The notes under the pieces were generated by a model, which did no database searches, had not been told where the DNA came from, and saw only the letters and a list, made by a program, of their open reading frames with translations. The position numbers and the translations under genes are program-made. Source: Candidatus Aenigmatarchaeota archaeon (GTDB lineage Archaea; Aenigmatarchaeota; Aenigmatarchaeia; QMZP01; JAFGSV01). Taken from it: DNA of 5,698 bases. This document shows positions 1-4,996 of the stretch, piece after piece (the first letter of the stretch is position 1; the number at the start of each line of letters is the position of its first letter). The stretch covers positions 1 through 5,698 of the forward strand of contig JAUXKD010000040.1 in NCBI GenBank assembly GCA_030624445.1, written 5' to 3'.

Positions 1-78
1 GAAAGGTTCAAAGCCCCACCAAAACCATTAAACTCCCGGCGGGGGCATTCATATTTTTAAATTTTAATTTGTTAGTGC

Positions 79-86
79 TATTTTTA
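79..86 (+). promoter_or_regulatory. Candidate TATA box for the tRNA-Arg gene
   Basis: The sequence TATTTTTA sits about 40 bases upstream of the mature tRNA 5' end. With the usual archaeal TATA-to-start distance of about 25 bases, transcription would begin near 107 and leave a leader of about 15 bases for RNase P to remove. Another AT-rich run at 51-68 could serve instead, and no clear BRE is visible, so the choice is tentative. Confidence 0.3.
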
Positions 87-122
87 TCCATTGAATACAC
101 ATTTGTCGTTATTAGACTATAT

Positions 123-197
123 GGGCCCGTAGCTCAGTTTGGATAGAGCAGCAGCCTCCTAAGCTGAAGGTCGGGGGTTCAAATCCCCTCGGGTCCG
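123..197 (+). tRNA. tRNA-Arg, anticodon CCT
   Basis: A complete cloverleaf can be folded by eye. The acceptor stem is 123-129 with 190-196 (one G-U pair). The D arm is GCTC/GAGC (132-135 with 146-149). The anticodon stem is 151-155 with 163-167, the T arm is 173-177 with 185-189 around the loop TTCAAAT, and the discriminator is G197. The anticodon loop CTCCTAA (156-162) puts CCT at 158-160, which reads the arginine codon AGG. CCA is not encoded and there is no intron. The outermost anticodon-stem pair (151/167) is a G-A mismatch; the other four pairs are sound. A TTTT run at 198-201 follows directly and may terminate transcription. AGG is the dominant arginine codon of the neighbouring minD gene (8 of 9 arginines), so this tRNA should be important. 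Confidence 0.96.
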
Positions 198-287
198 TTT
201 TCGCACGTGATTCGAGACGCACGTGTTGCGCGGATGGTGCCTATTGTGCAATATGACCCGATACGGTGTGAGGAGCGCACGAATAGA
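198..287. other. Non-coding spacer with short direct and inverted repeats
   Basis: No convincing gene lies between the tRNA and the minD promoter. CGCACGTG occurs twice (202-209 and 218-225), 16 bases apart, and each copy contains the palindrome CACGTG. A 12-base inverted repeat, TATTG-TG-CAATA, lies at 242-253. TTTT at 198-201 may end the tRNA transcript. The spacing and position upstream of the minD TATA box would suit operator sites, but this is inference from sequence pattern alone. Confidence 0.4.
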
Positions 288-297
288 TTTATAAATA
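288..297 (+). promoter_or_regulatory. TATA box upstream of minD
   Basis: TTTATAAATA is a near-consensus archaeal TATA element. It predicts a transcription start near 317-320 and a leader of roughly 55-65 bases before the minD start codon. A second AT-rich run at 348-357 is placed to give a leaderless transcript starting near 375-383, so two starts are possible. Confidence 0.6.
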
Positions 298-382
298 CTA
301 CAACACTACTTTACAATAGTAATTTTAATTGACGATCCGGGGTAAAAGATTAAAAAACCTCGATTGTAAAATAATGGTTATT

Positions 383-1141
383 ATGACTAGGATCATAACC
401 GTGGCCAGCGGAAAAGGAGGAGTTGGAAAGACCACGCTGGTCTCCAACCTTGCCACAGCACTGGCCAGCCTCAAGAAGTCCGTAATCGCGGTGGACGGGA
501 ATCTTACGACAGCGAATCTGGGCATCCATCTCGGCATCCCGCTATACCCAGTCACTCTTCATGACGTTCTCAACGGGGATGCAAGGCTCAACGACGCCAT
601 GTACTATCATCCTGCAGGTTTCACCGTGCTTCCCGCGGACATTTCCCTAAGGAAGCTCAGGCTGGCAAATTCCCACGAACTGGTTGACATTTTCTACAAG
701 CTTGTGGGCGGCTGCGATTTCATTCTCGTGGATTCCGCTGCAGGGCTTGGAAAAGAGGCGCTCGCAGCCGTGGAGGCGAGCGATGAGCTCATAACCATCA
801 CCAATCCCGAGCTGCCCGCCCTGACAGACGCCCTGAAACTCAGCAATCTGGCGAACAGGTTCGGGACCCATAATCTGGGCGTGGTGGTGAACAGGGTGAG
901 GAACACGAAGCATGAGTTCTCATTGCCAGCCGTCGAAGAGTTCCTGGAACTGCCCATCCTGGGTAAAATACCGGAAGACCACGAGGTTTCCAAGGCCATA
1001 TCCAGGAAGCAGCCCGTCGTGATGCACAACCCGAAAGCGGCGGCATCACAGCACATAATGAGCATAGCGGCCAAGCTCATAGGGGAGGAGTACACCCCCA
1101 GAACGCCACTGACAACGAAGCTTTTCGGCTGGCTGAAATGA
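383..1141 (+). CDS. minD: MinD/ParA-type P-loop ATPase (archaeal MinD)
   Basis: Predicted 252-residue ATPase of the SIMIBI class MinD/ParA family, whose members dimerise on ATP and often bind the membrane to position other proteins. The deviant Walker A GKGGVGKT is at residues 10-17 with both lysines (K11, K16). The Walker A' segment is VDGN at 37-40, and Walker B is ILVDSAAGLG at 114-123. The VVVNRVRN segment (167-174) fits the adenine-contacting region. The C-terminus LTTKLFGWLK (243-252) resembles the amphipathic membrane-targeting helix of MinD. I chose ATG 383 because family members begin MTRIITVASGKGG; ATG 374 (three residues longer) and TTG 329 are open but lack family support. No clear Shine-Dalgarno precedes it. 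No MinC or MinE partner is in view. Archaeal genomes usually carry several such paralogs with varied jobs (arrays, pili, division), so the exact role is unknown. It converges on pheT with a 3-base gap. Confidence 0.88.
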   Translation: MTRIITVASGKGGVGKTTLVSNLATALASLKKSVIAVDGNLTTANLGIHLGIPLYPVTLHDVLNGDARLNDAMYYHPAGFTVLPADISLRKLRLANSHELVDIFYKLVGGCDFILVDSAAGLGKEALAAVEASDELITITNPELPALTDALKLSNLANRFGTHNLGVVVNRVRNTKHEFSLPAVEEFLELPILGKIPEDHEVSKAISRKQPVVMHNPKAAASQHIMSIAAKLIGEEYTPRTPLTTKLFGWLK

Positions 1142-1144
1142 TCC

Positions 1145-1699
1145 TTATTTTGACCTTCTGGAAAGAGCGTTCAGTCTTTCCAGATTGACTTCGAATGCGA
1201 CGACCGGCTTTTCTATTCCCCACGCATTGAGCACTGACGGCTGTATCTCTCCAATCATTCCCAAAGAGCCGTTTCCGCTTCGTATGTCCGCAACCCTGCC
1301 CGGTATGAAGCTTTGGTGTTTCTTCTTAGCCAGGCTGTAACCTGTGCCGATGGAAGAAAGAAGCGCGTCCAGAACGCTGGATATGTATTCATAGGCGACG
1401 TTGTTGCCGCAGACGGCCGCCGATATCATTCTCATATCCCTTGTCTTTGTTTCGGCTTTTTCGTCCAAAACGACAACGTCTCCTATTTCGAAGATCAACT
1501 GGGGATACTCCCTGTGTTTGTTCCTGGACAGGAATTCCATTAGACCCGGAAGCATCCAGTTTCTGAAAACGCACCAGTTGGATGAAACCACGTTCTCTAT
1601 TTCCACGACATCCCCCTCGTCCATGTTCATTCTTCTGAAGAGGTTGTTCTTGTTGGTAAGGATGTAAGAGAGCACTTCCTGGAAACCGAGCCCCGTCAT
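1145..1699 (-). CDS. pheT: PheT C-terminal part: B6-B7 catalytic-like core
   Basis: These 184 codons follow the in-frame stop and begin at an internal ATG. The segment matches the class II synthetase-like core of the beta subunit, which is catalytically inactive but packs against PheS. Recognisable stretches are GLGFQEVLSYILTN (3-16), LPGLMEFLSRN (51-61), IFEIGDVV (69-76), PGRVADIRSGNGSLGMIGEI (133-152) and FEVNLERL (169-176). The ATG is preceded by GGAGG (1702-1706), but only two bases separate them, which is tighter than usual; the GGAGG also simply encodes conserved Glu-Ala. Translation from here would be 33 bases after the TAA, a distance compatible with reinitiation. Conservation to the last residue suggests selection was acting until recently or still is. 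Whether this piece is made as a separate protein is unknown. Confidence 0.7.
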   Translation of the reverse strand: MTGLGFQEVLSYILTNKNNLFRRMNMDEGDVVEIENVVSSNWCVFRNWMLPGLMEFLSRNKHREYPQLIFEIGDVVVLDEKAETKTRDMRMISAAVCGNNVAYEYISSVLDALLSSIGTGYSLAKKKHQSFIPGRVADIRSGNGSLGMIGEIQPSVLNAWGIEKPVVAFEVNLERLNALSRRSK

Positions 1700-1732
1700 G
1701 GCCTCCGTAACGGAGTCGCTGAATTTCTCGAT

Positions 1733-2824
1733 TTAGCTGACGGAACCGATGGGAGGGAGTTTTGGGTTGATCGGTTCGAAATTATTGTAGCCGTAAGAGA
1801 TTATCATATCCTCTATCACGTCCCTCTGGTGCATGATGTCCTGCCTGTAGGCCGGGTAAAGAAGCCGTATGTTTTTTCCATCGGCCTTCGCGTCGTATCT
1901 GGCCTGCTCCAGCAGCCCGCAAATCTTTTTGGGGGAGAGTTTCAGGCCGGAAACCTTGTTGGCGAAGTCTGTGCTGACTTTGGTCCTCTTGGGGCTCATG
2001 TCGGGCGTGTATCTGACGCCGTCCGGATACGCAACCTTGACCGATTCTATCGTTCCTCCGCGATCGGCAAGGGCCGCCACCAGAACGTTTAAAGCGGGCA
2101 GAAGGAACCTGAAATTGAAGCCCGAGCATTCGATGAAGATATCCTTGGTCGCCGCCGTGATCTTGCCCGTGTGGTCGGAGTTTATTATGGGCGGCATGCT
2201 CAGAACCTCCCCCGCGGCGTCTATGAACATGGGGTATTGCCTGAGGCCTTTCAGGAGGTAGGCATACTCCTTCCCTTTCGGGTGCTTTTTAAGTATCTGC
2301 GCAGGCGTCATCTCCTCCCTGAATTCCAGGGGGACGAACTTTATTCCGTCCGGTTTCACCGCGGTGAACGTGATGGGTGATGTTATCTTGCTGTAATCGT
2401 AAAAACCTATGGCGACTTCGTGCCTGTTCCTGCCGAAGGTGATGTTCACCTTTTCCTGCAATTGGATTATCTGTGATAGGACATCGGGCGTTATGTTCAG
2501 GTTTTTCACGACGGCGCACACGGTGTAGGGCCGGATGTTCTTAAGCTTTTTGTCGACATTCACGACGAGGTCCGATTTCTTCACGTCGTACCTGGGCACT
2601 CCTCTCTTAACGCCGTACCGCCCCTGTATCTCCCTGGCTATGCCTTCCGCGCTCCAAAGGTCCGGCCTGTTGGTGTCTTTGATGTCTATTTTCAGCGTTT
2701 CCCCGTCTATCTCGTCTATCTCCCCTTTCGCGTAAAGGATGCCCTCTTCCTGAAGCACATCGAGAGGGATGCGCTTGCCAATGAGGGAAAGCAGATCGTT
2801 GTAGTTGGCCTCTATCGTCGGCAT
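1733..2824 (-). CDS. pheT: PheT N-terminal part: B1, editing (B3/B4) and B5 domains
   Basis: This open part encodes 363 residues up to the TAA. Residues 1-75 form the B1-like region, with the conserved NRPDLWSAEGIAREI at 52-66. Residues of about 100-250 are the B3/B4 module, which in this family hydrolyses mischarged Tyr-tRNA-Phe. It carries the archaeal/eukaryotic signature around SMPPIINSDHTGKI (209-222), followed by DIFIECSG (228-235). Residues of about 270-350 form B5, ending in the strongly conserved YRQDIMHQRDVIEDM stretch and YGYNNFEP (344-351). No N-terminal EMAP/OB-type tRNA-binding domain like that of bacterial PheT is present, as expected for archaea. Translated alone, it would keep the editing site but lose the part that forms the interface with the alpha subunit, so it probably could not make a working synthetase by itself. 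Confidence 0.85.
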   Translation of the reverse strand: MPTIEANYNDLLSLIGKRIPLDVLQEEGILYAKGEIDEIDGETLKIDIKDTNRPDLWSAEGIAREIQGRYGVKRGVPRYDVKKSDLVVNVDKKLKNIRPYTVCAVVKNLNITPDVLSQIIQLQEKVNITFGRNRHEVAIGFYDYSKITSPITFTAVKPDGIKFVPLEFREEMTPAQILKKHPKGKEYAYLLKGLRQYPMFIDAAGEVLSMPPIINSDHTGKITAATKDIFIECSGFNFRFLLPALNVLVAALADRGGTIESVKVAYPDGVRYTPDMSPKRTKVSTDFANKVSGLKLSPKKICGLLEQARYDAKADGKNIRLLYPAYRQDIMHQRDVIEDMIISYGYNNFEPINPKLPPIGSVS

Positions 2825-2827
2825 TTT

Positions 2828-2835
2828 CCCTCACC
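2828..2835 (-). promoter_or_regulatory. Shine-Dalgarno site of pheT
   Basis: GGTGAGGG on the minus strand contains GGTGA, complementary to the archaeal 16S 3' end, six bases before the pheT ATG. It fixes the start and is the strongest ribosome binding site in the window. Confidence 0.75.
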
Positions 2836-2880
2836 TTCCGAATGAATTCCCAAACCCGCACTAACCATAATTTCATCACC

Positions 2881-4152
2881 CTAAACCGTCACCTTCTGTT
2901 TTCTCAGCCAGCCTATATCCTGGCTGAAAAGGTATCGTATGTCTCCTATACCCAGCTTGAACATGGCCAGCCTGTCGATGCCGAGGCCCCATGCCAGTAC
3001 CGGATGTTCAACTCCCAGAGGATGCGTCATCTCGGGCCTGAATATGCCGGCGCCGGCGAACTCTATCCATCCCATTTCCGGATGCTTTGCCGAAAGCTGA
3101 ACCGAAGGTTCGGTGAAGGGATAGTAGTCAGGAAAGAACCTGACCTTCTCGGCCCCCGCGACCTCGACCGCGAACATCTTCAGCACGCCGACCATCTCCT
3201 TGAAGGTGAGGGATTCGTCTATTATTATCCCTTCGCACTGGTTGAACTCGACGCCGTGGGTCGCGTCTATCACATCAGGCCTGAAACACCTCTTTATCGC
3301 GAAGTACTTTCCGGGTATGTCGACTCCTTTGACGAGCTGCCTCGCCGAGCAGGCGGTCCCGTGGGCCCTTGGCATCAGCTGGGCCGCCTTCAGCGGGTCC
3401 CACTTGTAGCCCCAGCCGGTGCTGCCGGTCTTCCAGCCGTTTTCATGAGAAGCGCCCACCCGGTCAACGATTTTCTTGGCAGGAAGGTCGCCGCGTTTGG
3501 GCTTTTTCAGCGTGTACGTCTGCGTCCAGTCCCTGCTCGGGTGGTCCTGTGCCTGGAAGAGGGCATCGAAGTTCCAGAATTCCGACTCTATTATCGGCCC
3601 GCTCATCTCCTTGAAACCCATCTGGGCCAGTTTTTCCCTGACCTGGGAAATGAACCTGTTGTAGGGCTGCCTTTTTCCCGGGTAGAGCTTCCCGCCCGTG
3701 ACGGTGATGTCGTAGGGCCTGAGTTTCACATCTTTCCACAGGCCTGTTTTAATAAGCTCCGGCGTGAGGTTCGTCACTTCCTTTCCGACGAGCTTGCTCG
3801 CCTTCTTGAAGGCGTCGCTCTTCTCCTTTCTCACCAGCTTCCTGCGAAGAAGCGTGGACAGTGTCTTTTCACCGATTTCCTTTCCCTGTGACAGCCTTCT
3901 GAGGGCTTCGCCCTCTTCTGATTTTTCAGGCTTTCCGACCGAAACGAGCTTTCCCTTTTCCAGCCTTATCCAGCCCTTCTTCTTTGCCCAGGACATGGCT
4001 ATGTGGAAATTGTCTATTCGTTTGCTCGCCTCGCCGATTCCCATCGGCTTTTTGAGTATTTTTACCAGTTTCTCCTCTGGTAAACCTTCCTGAAGGTATT
4101 TTTCTCCCTCTTCGGTCAGTTTGTAGTTACCCGATCGGTTCAAAATACACAT
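2881..4152 (-). CDS. pheS: Phenylalanine-tRNA ligase alpha subunit, short at the N-terminus
   Basis: This is the catalytic subunit of PheRS: it activates Phe with ATP and transfers it to tRNA-Phe. Class II motifs are clear. Motif 1 lies around 178-200 (MGFKEMSGPIIESEFWNFD). Motif 2 is at 287-308 (KRCFRPDVIDATH through EFNQCEG). Motif 3 is GLGIDRLAM at 389-397. Substrate-pocket segments FTEPSVQ (346-352) and FAGAGIF (365-371) are intact. The product is 423 residues against roughly 500 for typical archaeal PheS. It begins inside the first winged-helix domain (NYKLTEEGEKYLQEG) and keeps what look like the second and third (about 28-74 and 79-120). An in-frame TAG at 4168-4170 precludes a longer start. 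At ATG 4152 the GGAG (4153-4156) touches the start codon; a TTG at 4143 lies nine bases beyond it and is an alternative. pheT follows after 56 bases. Confidence 0.93.
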   Translation of the reverse strand: MCILNRSGNYKLTEEGEKYLQEGLPEEKLVKILKKPMGIGEASKRIDNFHIAMSWAKKKGWIRLEKGKLVSVGKPEKSEEGEALRRLSQGKEIGEKTLSTLLRRKLVRKEKSDAFKKASKLVGKEVTNLTPELIKTGLWKDVKLRPYDITVTGGKLYPGKRQPYNRFISQVREKLAQMGFKEMSGPIIESEFWNFDALFQAQDHPSRDWTQTYTLKKPKRGDLPAKKIVDRVGASHENGWKTGSTGWGYKWDPLKAAQLMPRAHGTACSARQLVKGVDIPGKYFAIKRCFRPDVIDATHGVEFNQCEGIIIDESLTFKEMVGVLKMFAVEVAGAEKVRFFPDYYPFTEPSVQLSAKHPEMGWIEFAGAGIFRPEMTHPLGVEHPVLAWGLGIDRLAMFKLGIGDIRYLFSQDIGWLRKQKVTV

Positions 4153-4176
4153 CTCCTGGCCTTTTGCCTATGCCTG

Positions 4177-4186
4177 AATAATATTT
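4177..4186 (-). promoter_or_regulatory. Candidate TATA box of pheST
   Basis: AAATATTATT on the minus strand lies in the 52-base gap after the glycosyltransferase gene. Its centre is about 29 bases before the pheS ATG at 4152, so transcription would start at or a few bases before that codon, giving a leaderless or nearly leaderless message. This suggests pheST need not depend on readthrough from upstream genes. Confidence 0.45.
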
Positions 4187-4204
4187 CGATTCATGAATTT
4201 AATA

Positions 4205-4903
4205 CTACTGCTTCCTGACTGCCCTGAAATGGTGGTCGTCAGTCCTTTTGTAGACGCTGAGCTTGAACATCTGTCTAATGCCAAGTAACACGAGGCTGAG
4301 CTTGCCGCATTCCTCGACTCTCCTGGTGGATGCCTTAACCGCATTTTTCGAAATGAATTTCACTTTCCCCATATTCCTTATCTTCTTGAAAAGTCCGTTT
4401 TCCTCGAACACTTTAACGGCGGTGTCGAAGTGTCCGGCGCTCTCCAGTGTGTCCCTTCTGACCATGAAGTTGGCTCCCTGAATCACGAACCACAGGCCAA
4501 GCTTGATGCATATCTTTTCCGCGTAATTGAGCATGGAAAAATACCTTTTGTGCTTGTCTTCCAATGGGTCTATTGGACCGTAGCAGGCAATGACGCGGTC
4601 GTCCCTGAAATAGGGCATGAAGCTCTCTATCCAGTCCGCCGGTACCTCGCAATCCGCGCCTGTGATCGCTATCAGATCGCCTCTCGCGATTTTCGTCCCG
4701 CTGTTGAGTGCGTGCATGGTTCCCTGCTTCTTTTCCTTTATCACTCTGTGCGCGTATTTCTTTGCGATCTCGTGGGTCCTGTCGGTGCTGTTGTTGTCGC
4801 AGACCACGATTTCGCAATCTACCGTCTGGGACCTGAGCGAACGAAGGCATGAGCCAAGTATTTTCTCCTCATTGTATGCAGGCACGACAACAGAAACTTT
4901 CAT
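4205..4903 (-). CDS. Family 2 (GT-A) glycosyltransferase
   Basis: A 232-residue GT2-type enzyme, predicted to move a sugar from a nucleotide-sugar donor to an unidentified acceptor. The N-terminus MKVSVVVPAYNEEKILGSCL is a classic GT2 opening, and DNNSTD (36-41) is the nucleotide-binding region. The usual acidic metal motif, often TDADC in related enzymes, here reads TGADC (81-85): the first Asp is Gly82, while Asp84 remains. GANFMVRR (143-150) and the acidic EEN at 167-169 fit the acceptor side and the likely base region. There is no signal peptide and no obvious membrane helix, so the enzyme probably works in the cytoplasm or at the inner membrane face. The stop is 52 bases before pheS. The start at 4903 is supported by the family opening and by a TATA box at leaderless distance. 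The donor and product cannot be told from sequence; S-layer or lipid glycosylation is plausible given the next gene. Confidence 0.88.
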   Translation of the reverse strand: MKVSVVVPAYNEEKILGSCLRSLRSQTVDCEIVVCDNNSTDRTHEIAKKYAHRVIKEKKQGTMHALNSGTKIARGDLIAITGADCEVPADWIESFMPYFRDDRVIACYGPIDPLEDKHKRYFSMLNYAEKICIKLGLWFVIQGANFMVRRDTLESAGHFDTAVKVFEENGLFKKIRNMGKVKFISKNAVKASTRRVEECGKLSLVLLGIRQMFKLSVYKRTDDHHFRAVRKQ

Positions 4904-4920
4904 AACAATACCCTACAGAG

Positions 4921-4932
4921 TATATTTTTAAA
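4921..4932 (-). promoter_or_regulatory. Candidate TATA box of the glycosyltransferase gene
   Basis: TTTAAAAATATA on the minus strand is centred about 24 bases before the ATG at 4903, the distance expected for a leaderless transcript. No Shine-Dalgarno precedes that ATG. Other AT-rich runs at 4943-4961 could also contribute. Confidence 0.5.
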
Positions 4933-4973
4933 TCGGTATCCGTTAAATAATTTAAATATTAATGGATAGGATA

Positions 4974-4990
4974 TCGAAAAACCAAAAGCT
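4974..4990 (-). terminator. Candidate poly-T terminator after the propeller gene
   Basis: On the minus strand, just past the TAG at 4997-4999, two T runs occur (TTTT at 4984-4987 and TTTTT at 4977-4981) separated by GG. Archaeal RNA polymerase terminates at such T tracts without needing a hairpin. With the promoter at 4921-4932 downstream, this suggests the glycosyltransferase is a separate transcription unit. Confidence 0.4.
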
Positions 4991-4996
4991 TATTTT

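Larger units (their letters stand above)
1145..2824 (-). pseudogene. pheT: Phenylalanine-tRNA ligase beta subunit, interrupted by one in-frame TAA
   Basis: The gene spans about 559 codons, the usual size for an archaeal beta subunit. Homology runs continuously in a single frame from MPTIEANYND to the C-terminal RRSK, except for codon 364, which is TAA (plus-strand bases 1733-1735). The 11 codons after the stop (IEKFSDSVTEA) still read like family sequence and lead directly into MTGLGFQEV, so there is no frameshift or deletion. The product would pair with PheS in an (alpha-beta)2 enzyme that charges tRNA-Phe. The start ATG at 2824 has a strong GGTGA six bases upstream (2831-2835). It lies 56 bases after pheS, suggesting cotranscription. 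Possible readings are a sequencing or assembly error, a true nonsense mutation, a split gene, or stop readthrough; the sequence alone does not decide. The two halves are described separately. Confidence 0.85.

Noticed and set aside
3..145. Plus-strand frame open from the left edge into the tRNA
   Set aside because: It ends inside the tRNA gene and its AT-rich part gives only hydrophobic filler. A gene ending at the TAA at 58-60 in another frame cannot be excluded but has only 19 visible codons and no support.
234..332. Small plus-strand frame of 32 codons between the tRNA and minD
   Set aside because: It runs through the minD TATA box, has no ribosome binding site and matches nothing recognisable.
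329..382. TTG 329 or ATG 374 as the minD start
   Set aside because: The extra residues are not family-like, whereas ATG 383 yields the standard MTRIITVASGKGG opening. ATG 374 remains possible.
1733..1735. Pyrrolysine or selenocysteine recoding at the pheT stop
   Set aside because: The codon is TAA; pyrrolysine uses TAG and selenocysteine TGA.
2607..2879. Minus-strand frame of 90 codons starting MMKLWLVRV, with GGTGAT upstream of a start
   Set aside because: Most of it overlaps the start of pheT in another frame, it has low-complexity Arg-rich sequence, and pheT itself has the better ribosome binding site and homology.
2842..3891. Long plus-strand open frame (349 codons) opposite pheS
   Set aside because: It is fully antisense to a strongly conserved pheS, shows no recognisable domain, and its arginine- and proline-rich composition is what the GC-rich complementary strand would give.
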